Shown in pieces: positions 1 through 13,465 of a DNA stretch of 64,000 bases. Location: NCBI RefSeq assembly GCF_029227915.1, contig NC_079880.1, positions 30,437,501-30,501,500 on the forward strand, given 5' to 3'. Origin of the DNA: Hydractinia symbiolongicarpus (Eukaryota; Cnidaria; Hydrozoa; Anthoathecata; Hydractiniidae). How positions within the stretch are numbered: position 1 is the stretch's first letter; each line of letters begins with the position of its first letter. Below the pieces are notes generated by a model. The model made no database searches. It was given only the letters and a program-made list of their open reading frames with translations, and was not told the origin of the DNA. Position numbers and translations under genes: made by a program.

Positions 1-1133
1 AAAATGCGGCAATCGTAGTAATTTATTCGCAAAAACTTACTCGGTCATGTTTGTTTACAAACTAATGTATTCAGATAATTTATGCAAATGACAGCGAAAA
101 AATTATGTTATTTTCAAACTATCCATTTTCAAAATGGCGAGCTAATGTGGTGGTGTTCGTGGCCAAATATCAATCGTTTTTTTAAGCTCTGATAAGTGTC
201 GTTGGTGCATGTGGTATTTGTAACTGTTTCCTAAGTTGAAAAATATGGACCCAAAGAAGAAGTCGTTTTTTCTTTACATTCTTTTAATGTCCGTAGTAAA
301 CATAAATTTGTACGTATTTTTTTACGTACTTATCGAGATGACTTTCTTGTAAAGACAACGTGAATAGTCATAATTATCATGTTTTTTAATATTATTTACA
401 GTACGCCTGTCGCTAGCTATGCATTTTATTCCACTATATTTGTGAGTGTGCACAAAGTTAGAACAAAATTACGAGAACTAAACTGGGAGTCCACTTAGCA
501 AAAAAAAACTAAAGTTAATTCACATAACATGTTGTTAGTCTATAAACCAGATCATAATGTGTGGAAAGTGGTAGCTAATATACGTTAAAGAAAACACATG
601 AATGTTGCATTTTGCCGTTCATCAAACAGTAATTTCATGTACACGTTTTATTCAATCAATAAAAGAAATTCTTCTTTTTTTTATCCTTGTTAATTGCTTC
701 AGTCTCTAATGATATTTACATTTCGTGCTGGAATTAATTAAAACAAAATCTTATTAGGTATGTAGCTCACTTTTATGGCGAGGCAATATACTGTCTATTC
801 TAGAAAAAAAAAGCGTCTTATGACAATTTTTTTTTTTGATTTTTGAAAGTAAAGAGGGAAATTTGTGTAGAATTAAACAACAGTAAACGTTTTCTAAGTA
901 TGTTAAGAACATAATTGACAGCATACCGTTTAATGCGCTGCAGCTTAGTTATCTTTACTTTTCTGTGTTAAAACTTTCAGCATGACAGGATCATCAAAAG
1001 TGTGTTGGCTTCCTAAGGATTGGTTTTAGAAGAAATAATAGATCTAAACAAACAATTGAATTGGTTGAATCACAGATATTCTAGTTAGTATATGGTTGAA
1101 CCAACTTAAATACTTCTCATTCCCAAAAACTAT
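1..1133. other. non-coding AT-rich stretch
   Basis: I see no supported gene. A short open frame of about 35 codons starts at 245 with a lysine-rich N terminus followed by a hydrophobic run, but nothing around it confirms an exon. Homopolymer A and T runs are frequent. Confidence 0.5.
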
Positions 1134-1137
1134 TTAA

Positions 1138-1878
1138 CCCTATTCGGTCCGGGGGGGGGCGGATTCCGCCCCCCCTGACGGTTTTTTTTTAATAACTCCT
1201 GATTGCTTTGTTATATGGCTATATTACTTACTGAGTTTCAACATTTATCTATTAGACACCTGCATGCAAATTTTTTAGGTCCCATACCTTTTAGAGGCTT
1301 TGATATTGGCCATTACTCGAAACTACCCCTAAAAATCTCTATGAAATCCTTATAATGGAGAAAATATAATAACTCCTGTTAGGATTATCCTTAGAACTTG
1401 AAACTTGCAACACAACTTTGTTTCATTAAGAAGAATCATTTTGAATAATTTGAACACGTGACTAATCCGATTTCCCGATTTTGTCGGATTTTACCCAAAA
1501 ATCAGAAAAAGACGGATTTTCGGGCAATTTTTGGCAATTTTTTATCCGATCCATGTAAAAACCGGAAGATATGTTAAATAACTTTTATTTAGCTTTCAGA
1601 AACTTCAAACAGAATGTAAAAATTCGCTCTAGAACAAAAGTAATTATATTTTAAGCAGATAGTGGCATTTTTAACAATTTTTAAGCTTTTGATGACGTCA
1701 CAGAAAATGTGCTGACGCAAGCAAATTTTTTTTGGCGCCATTTTGTACTATTATGACGTACTATAAGTGTGCCAAGTTTGATTCAATTTGAACAACCCTA
1801 TGAAAAGTTATTGAGGGGGGCGGAATCCGCCCCCCCCCCCGGTCATAGTATGTTCGAAAAACCCCGGACCGAATAGGG
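1138..1878. mobile_element. piggyBac-type non-autonomous element (MITE)
   Basis: The 741-bp segment is bounded by TTAA on both sides (1134-1137 and 1879-1882). Its ends are inverted repeats starting CCCTATTCGGTCCGGGG, identical over 17 bases. TTAA target duplication with CCC termini is the signature of piggyBac-superfamily elements. There is no transposase frame inside, so it is non-autonomous. Just inside each end lies a G/C run flanking a GGCGGATTCCGCC palindrome (about 1148-1175 and 1816-1840), so the ends could form extended hairpins. Confidence 0.75.
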
Positions 1879-1882
1879 TTAA

Positions 1883-4800
1883 CTCAAAATGTGCTTCTAC
1901 GACTAAAATTGAAAAATATCTTGTTGACCATGCAATAATTGTTGCATGGTATTCTGCACATAAAAATTCAAGCATATTATTAGTGGTAGCAGTAAAAGCG
2001 AAGAAAACAACTACCCAACAATAACCCACATAACAAAACAATATTTTTAAACAACCATTTTTTTGTTAGAAGTATGTGTCAATTTAATTAGCAAATGGTA
2101 AGGGCGGGAAAAAAATAAATTCTTTCAGCAATTTGCACTCTATGTAAAGCGATATTTCGACAATAACTTAAATAAAAAAGTAATTCTATTAAAGTAAAAA
2201 GTTCTGCTTTTATGTTTGAATAATGTTTAAAGAATTCGTGTTTTTATACAAGAGGTTGTCCAAGTTTACATTAGGATAGAAAAGTAACTCAATGTACAAT
2301 AAATATTTTGATTGCAGTTAACAACAACATTAAATTATTTATTATCATTAAATTTATTTTAAAACATGTTTTTTTTTGCTTTCTAATCTAATTCTAATTG
2401 CTTTCCATTATTAAAAATGAGAGAAACTGATTTAAACTAAAAATTCCAATTTTAAAACATGTAATATCTTGATGTGCTCCCTTTTAACATTTTATTTTTA
2501 TTCTATTTTCATGTCTTTTTTCATTTTCTTGTTATTAATTATATTGGAAAGTGTTTTGAACTCCTACTAACTTATTTGTATGTTATCACGGACTATTGTA
2601 ATTTATGAAGTCAAAAATGTTTGCAATATACATCAAATACTCGCTTCCTCGCCGACATGAAAATGAACGTCCACATGAAATAAAAATAAATTTTCTACCC
2701 GCCAGTGCCAAACTCGTTCAACGTTGAAGGAGCAAGTTGCCAGAAGTCGTTTTTAACGACGAAAGATTAATTCTTCAAATTAATTTTAAAGAACTAATTT
2801 CTTCAAATTATGTTGATGGCATACGGAAATGATGTTGTATGTATGTATATTTTTTAACTCAGATTGTTTAATAATTTAACTTTATACTTTAGCTGAAGAT
2901 GATTTACAAATAAATGGTTGGTTTGCTCTTAAATTTGGAGATAAAGCACTGCAATGCTTTTGACAATTTTTATTTTGCCTCTGCATTAAGTGCAAGAACA
3001 TCAGAGATGTAGCGTCTTTTGAATGTTTTCAATTTTTTTATTTGAAAAAATAAAAACACAAGTAACAAATCCATGTCATGAAAGAGAGGCAATTCATATG
3101 GAAATTGAATAAAAATTGAAAAAGTAAAGCAGAAAAAACAAAGAAAAGGAAGAAGGATCGCAAAACAAAGCTTGGAAAAAATTAGACAGATGAGAACACT
3201 TCGTTACTAAATGATCTACTTGAATCCATTAGCATTGCTCATGAGACTTCATGAGAATCGCTGAGTATAATAAAAGTGACATAAAAGAAAAAGCTTACTC
3301 CGAAATGGTTGCAACATTTGATACTAATATCGTCTCGAATAAAGAAATTAAACAGTTTAAGAACTTTAGGAAGAATTGGTTAAGAAAAGAAGCACTGAGA
3401 AGGGTCACAGTACTGACGAATTTTGCACCACTAATTAGTCACATTTTTCCAAGTTAGCATTTTTAACTCCAGTTTTAAGTCTCGAAAAGCAAGGACTCAT
3501 TAAAGAGAATAAGAATAAATAACAAAGAGGACAGTGAAATTGAAGAAGAGGTCATAAAAATAAAAAGGAAGACCATAATAGCTGCCAATGCCTCCTCAAG
3601 TTGAACCGTCAGCGCCCAAAATTATCTGCCCTTGCTGTTTATGTAAACAAGAAGCTATTAGAGCTGGACAAATGTCATAGATGAATAGCGTGAGGAGATG
3701 GCAATACTTTAACGAAAGAAGGAATAAATTACTCTAAAGTTAACCAATTTGTTGGCTATAATTACCAAGCTGTACTTAAAATACATAAAGTTGTGCCTAA
3801 AATGCAACAGGCTGTACTTTAGATGTCCCAAGCACGTTGAATATCGCATCAAAGATATGCCGAAGCTTCTTTTGACGTTTAACCATGTGGCTACACTTTG
3901 GACACAACAGCAATAACAGCCCCCAGATAAAATGGAGGTACAGCCTGGGAAAACTTACTTAGACTATGTTAATATCTGTTAATATTCTTTACTAAACCTT
4001 TAAAGCAGATAAAAAACTACTTCTTAATAATGTTCAACAATATATTTCTATTGCTATTCAACTGCTCCATCATTTACAAATTATTACAAATTATTACAGT
4101 TTCCAGAGTCTTTAACTGTTTGATCCCACATCTGCATGCAGAGATTCATATCATGAAAGTATGCTCATAGTAAAACTCTACCAATTTCAGGCTTTTGAAT
4201 TCTTACATGCTTTTCATTGATGGTTTACAAAGCGTGTTGATAAAGCCATCCTTTTTCGAATTCTTTTAAATTTCAAGACACTCCGCATTTCACGACGTGA
4301 CTTTAAGAAAATTGGAGGTCCATTTTTTCAACAATTACGTCACAACAACCTTTAACAATGTATGATACAATGTTCGGTGATATTCTAAACCGAAAGTTCA
4401 AAGATTCCAAATTTTCACCAGTAGCTTAAAACCATAGGGCTAAAACTTGTCTTCCATCTGTTTGTATAGATTTATTATCTCCAAGTCTCTCTTTTTGTGT
4501 GGAGTGCTTACATAAAGGTTCCATATTAGGCGAAATAATTTTTTTAAGAAGATTTTACCGCAACTTCGGTTTAACACAGAAAACAGCCTGTCTCTACCCG
4601 TTCAGCTAAAATAATCACTCAGTACTTTTATTTGGCACGATAATTTTTCACATGCTGTTGTTATAAAATTATTTGTCGGTTAAAAGTAAGCCCAAAGTAT
4701 CAAGAGTTAATCGAGACTTTCGCCGTAGTAAATCAAATTTTGACTGTTGTCAAATTTTATATAAGAAAAAAAGCGTAGCTATAAAACTGTATTTAGTAGA

Positions 4801-5399
4801 ATATTGTTTAAAAATTTTGCTGCACCAAACTGATTTCGTCTATACTTCTAATTTCTAGTTCAAGGTTGCCAACAGTCATTACCAATTAATAACAAAACAT
4901 TTGACACAACGGCCGCTGTAAAAACGTTTTTCGATAATGACAGAGGGCATCCAGTAAAGTGACGAAATGTTGCGAAGAGGAGTCACGCTGATGACAGCAG
5001 CAATTATTGACTTTCACGTGCTTGAATTTAACTAAATAACCTAAGACAAATCAGTTGTGAACAGTATCAAGTAAACTTTCACAAGTTCAAATCGTGGAAT
5101 GCAAAAATAGCCGAAATTGCGGTTGTTTTTCTTCCATGCAATATAGAATACGCTTAGCAAAGTCGACCTCAACTACTTGAAATGTTTTTTCTCTTGTGAT
5201 ACCATATTTTGGTAGTGACGATGTTAATCTTTTGCATGTATTACATTTCTTCATATAGTTTTACCAGCAATTTTTCTTCGAACCTATAACAATCTGTAGA
5301 TGGCTTGTAGAACATCAAAGTGTTTCGTAAAATGTTTAAAATATATACTTTTAAAAATTTTTTGGCTGTCCGTTTATTTGGAGAGAATACTGTATACGA
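1883..5399. other. non-coding stretch
   Basis: No supported gene. Open frames such as 3251-3457 and 4673-4858 are short, compositionally unremarkable and lack recognisable motifs or splice context. The stretch 3540-3850 has slightly higher GC and broken coding-like runs, and may be remains of an old repeat. Confidence 0.45.
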
Positions 5400-6570
5400 C
5401 TGTATTCTAGGTGGAAAGCCACTGAGACACATTTATTCATAATTCTCTATTGTATAAAAAAAGAACAGAGCTATGTGTGAATAATAACGATTGTGAGTCA
5501 TTAAGTGTAGAAATACTGAACAAAACAACAACGAACATCATTGTGAGCGTAATATACAGGCAACCTGCAGGATCAATTGATAATTTTAAAACGTTAATTG
5601 AACCTATTATATTGATCAATAAAAACACCAGCAAAGCAGTATACCTCGTGGGGATCTTAACCTCAATACACTTGATTACGAAACAAACAAAAACATCCAG
5701 TGTTTCTTTAACTTTATATTTCAAAGTGGGTATATTTCTCTCATAAATAAACCAACCCGGGTAACTAAACAAAACGCTACAGTAATTGATCACATCATAA
5801 CAAATTCATTTTGCGACAAAGAACTAATTTGGGTATTATCAAATCAGACATCTCTGATCATTTTCCCATCTTTATCACGTCCAATACAAACTTTGATAAA
5901 CAGTCAAACCATGTAAAAATAAAAAACGCGACAAATAAATGAAAATACAATAACATTATTTAAGTATTTATTGGCTAAGGTAAAATGGGACGATGTGGTA
6001 AAAGCAACGGATGCAAATTTCGCATATGATAGCTTTCTGAAAATTTTTTTGGAAAGTTATGATGCGGCATTTCCAGAAGAAATTAAGTTTATTAAGACCA
6101 AAACATTCTTTAATCCCTGGATGACTAGGAGCCTCCAAAAATCTTCCCGAAGAAAACAAAAACTATATGAAAAGTATTTAAGAAAGAAAACCTACAGGAA
6201 TGAAACACTGTATAAAAATTATAAAAACCTTTTTGAATTGATAAAAAAGCGTGCTAATAATTTTTACTTCAATGAACAAATTAATAAATACAAACATAAT
6301 GCAAGAAAAACATGGAATATCATCAAGGAAGTGATTGGTAAAATAAAAATTAGAAGTAATAATTTTCCTTCAAAACTTGTAAACGACGAAAATGAAATTG
6401 AAGAATCATTTAGCTGAAGAATTTAACAATTTTTTCACTAAAGTGGGGCCGAGCCTGGCGTCGAAAATAGGTCACAGTGCAGAATCCTTTAGATCGTATT
6501 TGTTATATTATGATAATGAAATAGAAAAAAAGAGCTAAGTGAGGAGGAACTAGAAGCAGCATTTCATTCT

Positions 6571-7428
6571 TTGCAAATCAACAAAAGTCCTGGCTTTGAT
6601 CAAATCATCAGCAATGTCTTAAAGAACTGTTTCAATGAACTAAAATCTCCACTACTGCATATATTTAATTCATCTCTAATTACAGGCATTGTTCCTAAAA
6701 AGTTAAAAATAGCTAGAGTTGTCCCAGTCTTTAAAGCAGGAGAAGTTTGTAAAGTATCTAACTACAGACCAATTTCAATACTCCCTTGCTTCTCGAAGAT
6801 TTTAGAGAGAATCATGTACAACAGAGTTTATTCTTTCTTGAACAATAACGATATTTTGTATAATAAGCAATTTGGATTTCAAGCAGGTCATTCAACTGAT
6901 CACGCGATCATTCAGTTGAGTCAGGAAATATTTCAAGCCTTTGATGAGAATAAATTTACAATTGGGGTCTTTATTGATCTCAGTAAGGCATTCGATACAG
7001 TCAACCATGAGATTCTATTAGAAAAACTAAAATATTATGGCATAAGAAATACATATCTCGCATGGTTCAATAACTACCTCTTCGAAAGAAAACAATATAT
7101 TTCTTATGACGAAGGAAATACTAACTACAGGATTATAACATGTGGAGTACCTCAAGGGTCAATTTTAGGGCCACTGTTGTTTCTTACTTATATCAATGAT
7201 ATATTTAGAGCATCTAGTGTCCTAAATTCAATTTTCTTTGCTGATGATACAAATTTATTCTTTACTCATAAAGATATAAACGTACTTTTTGAAACTACTA
7301 ACCTAGAATTGGCTAAATTGGCTGATTGGTTTAAAGCGAATAAATTATCCCTTAACACTTCAAAAACTAGATATACCTTTTTTCACAAACTTAGTAAAAA
7401 AGATAAAATACCTCTTAGCTTGGATTAG
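6571..7428 (+). pseudogene. LINE reverse transcriptase domain (broken ORF2)
   Basis: This 285-codon frame carries the reverse transcriptase blocks in order: SPGFDQI, NYRPISILPCFSKILER, FIDLSKAFDTVNH (first catalytic Asp), GVPQGSILGPLLF and FADDTN (the catalytic Asp pair). It copies element RNA into DNA at a nicked target in active relatives. Similarity starts upstream in another frame (LSEEELEAAFHSL near 6535), and the thumb resumes in another frame at 7502, so at least two frameshifts separate it from a working ORF2. The listed start is the open frame's first usable codon, not a true start. Confidence 0.8.
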
Positions 7429-8270
7429 TTATTGATCATGTAAACATAAGAAGAGAATATTCAATGAAATTTCTTGGAGTTCTCCTAGACGAAAATTTAA
7501 CTTGGAGAGAACATTAGTGGAAAACAAAGTTTCCAAAAGCTTAGGAATCTTATATAAAGCCAGTTTCGCTTTGAATAAGAACTGCTTAAGAAGCATATAT
7601 TTTTCCTTTATACACTGCTATTTAAACTATGCAAACATTGCATGGGGTAGCGCTAATATAACAAAATTAAAAAAACTACACATTCAGCAAAAACATGCCA
7701 GTAGGATTATATTACGACAGAACAAATGTTCCCATTCTGACCATTGCTAAAAGAACTGGGTATTCTTAATGTATGTCAGCTAAACATTTTTCAAGTCCTT
7801 ATTTTCATGTATAAGATTAAAAATTTAATAGCACCAAATATATTCATTACATTATTTAAGAAAGTTTAACATAAATATCCAACTAGATTTTCAGGTAATA
7901 ATTTCCTTCGGCCAAAAATCATATCTAATGTAACAAAATTTTCAATATCAAACCGAGGCCCAAAACTCTGGAGCATGCTTCTAAACGATGAGATAAAAAG
8001 CATTCCATCTACAAAACAATTTAAAATTGCACTAAGAAATCAGCTGTTACGAAGTAATAACGAACAAGTCTTCTTCTGAAACAACACTACGTGTGATAAT
8101 TAAACGCTTTCTTTTATTTAACATAACATTTAATATTTTATTAAGTTTTTAATTATCAATTTTTATTTGACGCTCTTTTTAATGACGGCTATGTAAGGTG
8201 TGAGATGATATGACTGCATAGTCTTCTACTTACTCCTGCCATTTTATTCTACGTACGTGATACAGTTATG

Positions 8271-8273
<3 letters not shown>

Positions 8274-8327
<54 letters not shown>

Positions 8328-8328
8328 C
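8274..8328. repeat. (TA)n microsatellite inside LINE 3' UTR
   Basis: Alternating TA dinucleotides interrupted by TGTA and CATA. It lies between the last LINE coding remnant and the poly(A) tail. Confidence 0.8.
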
Positions 8329-8432
8329 CCAATGTAGAAATTTATGCCTGTACTTATGTGTATGTAGAACTTGTATCTGTAATTTTGAAATAGTTGTATG
8401 TAAATTTCTTTTGGCGAAAAAAAAAAAAAAAA

Positions 8433-9300
8433 CACAAACAATTTTTAACTGGAATCTTATTGCTACGTCCATTACAACTGCACAAAGTCGTGTCTAATTG
8501 TATAAGGATTTTAGGAGTCTGTCATTCTTGAAATCTAAAACCTTTGCTTTTATTATGTTGTTAAATATCTAAATTTCCAGAATTTTTCGTAGCATCATCT
8601 CAGTCAATTTCTTCATAACGATAAAAGTTTGTCACTTGGTTTTTATATAAAATTCAGATTTTAAAACTGACGTCTGACGTCCATTAAAATGTTACCATGT
8701 TTTTTTTAAAAAAAGTATACAAATAAAAATGTTTCACGCCCTTTTAAAGCTTCTAGGAGTATAAAATTTCAAAGGTATCTGGCTAATGGGTGATAAACTT
8801 ATATATCTGAATGCGCCATCTTGCATACACAAACCTGCACCAACTATTGTGTCCTTTGTTGCTATTGCATTCCTTAGATAGAAATTTTTCCCTAGTCCGT
8901 AACTGTTAAACCAAAAAGCGGTGCAATTTTAAAACATGCTTTGTGGATGCGTAGAATGACAAATAGCGCAGCAAAAACACATCTCCCAAACGGGAAACTT
9001 TGTTTTGTTAGAGTAACGTCTACCAACTGGACTCAGCTGTTAAGCTGCTTTACCACATTTTTAATTTTCATGCCTGGTGTATTGTAAAAGATTTTTTTAA
9101 ATTTATGCGTCTATTTAATATTGTATTGGATTTGCCGCACAATGATATTTTAACCTATTCTGTTTGCTTTTTGATGTTTTTTGTTGATAGTGCGAGAGTT
9201 TGGTATGGAATATATTAGGGCACGATTTTTTTTTGCTTATTTAAAAAACAGAGTTGCTAGTTGTAAGGGTTTCTCCTTAATACAATCCCCTTTTTAAGTT
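8433..9300. other. non-coding stretch
   Basis: Nothing supported as gene or repeat. AT-rich, with no long open frame. Confidence 0.4.
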
Positions 9301-9301
9301 A

Positions 9302-9333
9302 CTAGTGATTTTAAGCCGTGGAAGGATCCACGG
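9302..9333 (-). mobile_element. Helitron-like 3' terminus
   Basis: Read on the minus strand, a hairpin with 6-bp arms (CCGTGG / CCACGG) is followed about ten bases later by CTAG and then a T in the flank. A subterminal hairpin, a CTRR end and insertion before T are the Helitron 3'-end rules. No Rep/helicase gene and no clear TC 5' end were found, so it would be non-autonomous. A second similar end lies at 10083-10113. Confidence 0.35.
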
Positions 9334-10082
9334 ATTTTATAGTTTTATTATTTTAGCGTCTTAATATAAAATGGTTTGTTGTTAATGTCATTTAAAAGAA
9401 TTTAAATAAAGCATTTTAAACAAAACCAATAACAAACACAATGTTTTCTTACCCCTGACTTTATCTGTACAATAATTTATAACAAAATAATTACATAGAA
9501 TACAATAGCAAAATTATTAGCTCATGAAATTATCGTGACAAAATTATCATTTTATCACGTAATTTGTTATAGCCAAATAAAAAGTAAACAAAACTTTTAT
9601 AAGAAACAGAACATGTGATATTTTATCGGCACTTTCAAAGAAAATTGTGAAAAGTTACTTTCCGACACAGCTATCGTATTAATATAACGAATACATAATT
9701 ATTTTACATAATTTTGTCCTTAATCACATTAAAGATTGAGTAAGGACGCAGTGGGTTATTCCTCAATTGAATTCTACTGTACGTCGATTTCAATGATTAT
9801 TGTACTTTTTCTTTAACATTTGCTCTGCTTTTGTCTTCAACTTTTGCTTCGTATTTTTTTTTAAATCGGTAAATAATAATGGTTAAAAAAATCTTTAGTC
9901 AGATAAAACAAAATCGTCAAAAATTGTTAGTCAGCAAAAAACATTTGTCACTTTTTGCCGGTTTTAATACCGATAAGATATTAAAAAAGCAGCTAATGAA
10001 CACAAAACACGGTGAATAATTACTGTACAACAAGACCGTATGGAGAAAAAAGCAAAAGATCACGAGACGAAACCTGAGCTTG

Positions 10083-10113
10083 CTAGTCGTTAGCCCGTGG
10101 AAAAATCCACGGG
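10083..10113 (-). mobile_element. second Helitron-like 3' terminus
   Basis: On the minus strand a 7-bp-arm hairpin (CCCGTGG / CCACGGG) is followed by CTAACGACTAG, matching the arrangement at 9302-9333. The base after CTAG is C rather than T, which weakens the call. It lies about 130 bases downstream of the 7TM pseudogene. The shared ends suggest two members of one family in the same orientation. Confidence 0.3.
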
Positions 10114-10246
10114 TTCACCCGTCGCAACTAAGCTACCATTTTGCGTGACAGACAGATGGACGGACGGAGAGGTATACGGCATTATATTATAGATAATTCT
10201 CATCACATGATTTTCCTGCGGTTGTAATAATGAAATCACGAAAACA

Positions 10247-11118
10247 CTATCTTGTGAATAATCTTCTGCACTTTCTGTAAATAATACTTCTGAATGAAGT
10301 CGACAACAAAACATATATGAAAGCATCAGATGAATAACCAATTGAATAAATAATGTCGAGTGTTGTAGTCAGAACGTCAGAATTTGCTATAACATTTGTT
10401 TGAGCCAAAAAGTAAATGAAATCAGGTATTTGTATAAATATCACGAAAGTCGTCACTAACATAAATGGTAATAGCAAATGTAGATTTGTTTCCTTTCTTT
10501 GGTGACGACCCGTCTGACAATTGGAACCATTTTCTCTTTGCACTGCTGTATTCTCCGTAGAAATTGAAATTCTAGCTGTTATCCTTCTTTTTTGTCGAAT
10601 TTTTCTGATAATGTAAATGTACGTAACAAGGCCAATAACAAGAAAAAAGAGATCGCCAAATGGAAAACCATAAGCGAAAGAGAAATCTTCAACCTTTGCC
10701 AAGCCATTTAATCTTTCGATATGAATATAAGCAAAAAGTGAAAATAATAAACACAAAGTTATCAACCATAGTATGATCATGCAGTACTTGTTTTTTCTTG
10801 CTGACCAATACAAAGGGTAACGGATGCCAGTCGGTCTAATGTGAGAATATACATAACGGCATAATAAGGTAAACTGGAAGCTAAGGAACAGATTATAGCA
10901 TGTTGATACATGATGTTTTCCTCTCCATAATAATAGTATAGCACGGTATAAGTTGCACTTGTTGCGGATAAGCAAATTTCCGACAGACTCAGATTGATCA
11001 TTAATATAGTTTGACTTCTGCTAACGTTGGAACCTTTCGTTAAAAGTAGTATCATACCAATACTATGTAACACAAAGGGTATAACGTACGATATTAATGA
11101 AACTATCCACACTCCCAT
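10247..11118 (-). pseudogene. 7TM receptor pseudogene, paralogue of the 15610 gene
   Basis: Two overlapping minus-strand frames (11118 to 10777, then about 10830 to 10247) together cover a rhodopsin-like seven-transmembrane receptor closely related to the plus-strand gene at 15610-16503. The N-terminal half ends just after LDRLAS at the end of TM3. The other frame resumes at IRYPLYWSARK. Aligned with the intact paralogue, 16 bases are missing at this point (the paralogue's codons for about EVYLN), which shifts the frame. TM4 to TM7 and the C-terminal basic tail are otherwise well kept, so the damage is probably recent. A 16-base intron cannot explain it. Confidence 0.8.
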
Positions 11119-13430
11119 ATTGTCTCCTTACTACAAATGTGTTTAGAAAATTGAATTACCTTCCCTGGTATAAAACAACTTGCACAATGCAGCTTCAAAA
11201 ATATCATTAATTTATTTATTATCACTAATTTAACTTGTTGCTATAGAAACTATAGGAGTTGTAAGATCGCGGCAAGTAATTAAAAAGTTCGTTTTTACTA
11301 AGCAGATTTTTGAATGCGTTTTTTCAAATTAAAAATATATATTATTGATCTGCAGGTGCGTTTACGCTCTTCAATTTTGGTTCCAAACCAAACAAACTTT
11401 CAAATTTTTTAAGATAACTCTCAAACAAAGAGAGACTTCCTGCTTTTTTCACCCAGCGGAATACTTGACACGTTGTGTATATTCTAATATTTTTTTAAAA
11501 AAACTTTTCTACTAGAAACGGTCACCTCCAAACGGAATAGAGAGTTTAAACGGGATCGACTTTTCTGACACTGGAAATTCCTCAAGCCAATCAAAATGCT
11601 TGATTTCTTGTTTTTAACATAAAAATCAAAGAAGCGAGGCATGATTTGAAAATCCATGATCCTAAAACATTAAAGGCTTGTGAAGAAACAATAAAGTATA
11701 TTTAAACAAACCTGTACTTTTTAAAGTTTAGAGATCTTGTAGACAAATAATCAACATAAAGTGGGATAACTCCAATTGTTACTCCAATTTTTACTAAAGG
11801 TCTTCTCAATTGAACTGAAGTAGAATTTTTGATGAAGACATTTTAAATTATATTTTTTACGAAAAGATCTCATTTTTATTATTTTTTTTGTTAACTTTTT
11901 TTCTGTATTTCTGTCTGTTATGCACCTTCATATCTGTTTATCCATTTAATTTGTTATAGTAAAATAATAGCAAAAGTTATTAGGTTTGAAGTAAAAGATT
12001 TTGAATTTCTGTCACTTTTCAATTTCCTTTGATTTTTTCAAGAATTAACTGAAACAATTTTCTCAAATACTTTGTTTTCTTTTGTATCAAATAAACCAGG
12101 AAATAATTTTTTGGGGGCAGATGTTTTATGGCAAATGTCCTACTTTGTGTAGATAAAGTTGTTCTGCAAGAGGTTTTATACAAAACCAAATCATTGTTCA
12201 ACGACATATATCGCTGATCAAGACTAATTTCTGATTTCTTACGTCCATTGCAGTGTATATACTGGGGGATCTTGCGATTTCCATGACTGTATGCATCTAT
12301 AGATGTATTTTCTTTTAACATTTTGCATGAATTTTGTTATGTATTTTTGAACTATTTATTGGGTTCTTTGCCATCAAAAATTCATAACACACGGAATATT
12401 ATCACAACTTCCTAATTGGATTATAGATTTTTTTTACAATTCAATATTTCCCTATTTTTATCTGAGATAAGCAAAACTTCCTTGTGGTAAAATTATTCCC
12501 AACATTTTTTACAAAAATAATAACAGTGTAAATACTTAACGTCTAATGATTATAATGAACGAAATCCCGATATGATAACGGTTTTTACATGTAGAATTAA
12601 GGAAAAGTTGAAACGAGAAAAAAAAGGCTGAAAAAAAATACTATATAAATACGCGAGCCGAAAACAACAGTAAAAATGGTCTACCGACCGCACGCTCAGG
12701 CGTTTATTAAGTACTGATGCGACCTAAAATAGCAACAATGCTTACTTGACAGCACTTTGAAGTTGTAATGATGTTGTAAATGTTAATTACCGTAATTAAC
12801 TGTAATTATCAGCTCGTTTCTGATTGGTTAATTTTTATGAATTTCGATCCTCTGAAATTATATAAATACATGCTCAACATCATTTTACTTTACCCGATGA
12901 TGGGAGAAGAATCTCCCGAAACGTCGCCTACTAAACTATCATGTTTAAGAAATGATAAACTTTCCACAGTACTATATTCCTGGTTATCTTAATTTTCGTC
13001 AGGAGAGAAACCATTCAACTAAATGACAAATATTTTAATTTTACAGAGACAAAAATAAAATTGAATTACTTATTTTTAGCAATTTTTATATTGAAGCTTT
13101 TTTTTGTTAGCTCTGATCGTCATCATAGCATCTCGCGAGTTCAAAGCATGCAATGGCTTAGTTTTATAGTATTCTCGAATCCAGTTTTTTCTTTTCTTTT
13201 TTCTTCCTCGCGTGATTTTAAACTACATCGGAAATTACTTAAACCTCTTGCTGATTTTGCTGTGTGTGCATTACACGTATTTCTAGCGCATCTAGATTTG
13301 AAATTTCTGTAACAGCAACTAGTTCCAAAAATAAGTTATAAAAACATTATTTCCAGTAAAATGGAAGAAATAGGAAAAAAGAATTTGAGTAATAGCAAAA
13401 AAAAGACGCCAAACTCGCTAGAAAATGCAC

Positions 13431-13465
13431 GCACTTTATGGTGTATGCGGCTTATCGGCACCCTC
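13431..13465. repeat. solo end related to the 61371-61811 MITE
   Basis: The segment ending in GCGGCTTATCGGCACCCTC at 13465 matches the right terminal repeat of the miniature element at 61371-61811. I found no matching partner end close by, so this is a fragment. Confidence 0.5.

Larger units (their letters stand above)
5400..8432 (+). mobile_element. degenerate non-LTR retrotransposon (LINE, jockey/CR1-like)
   Basis: Consecutive plus-strand fragments give, in order, the tail of an apurinic-type endonuclease (5450-5746, with a VIYRQPAGS block), a basic linker (5971-6417), a reverse transcriptase (6571-7428) and a thumb/C-terminal piece (7502-7750). They lie in different frames broken by stops, so the copy is dead. 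The 5' end is truncated inside the endonuclease, as is usual for LINEs. The 3' UTR contains a (TA)n tract at about 8274-8328 and ends in a 16-A tail at 8417-8432. Clade assignment is an inference from the reverse transcriptase motifs. Confidence 0.8.

Noticed and set aside
245-352. 35-codon frame beginning MDPKKKSFFLYILLMS, possible first exon
   Set aside because: No convincing donor or downstream exon could be identified.
3251-3457. 68-codon Lys-rich frame
   Set aside because: Short, AT-rich, without motif, splice or repeat support.
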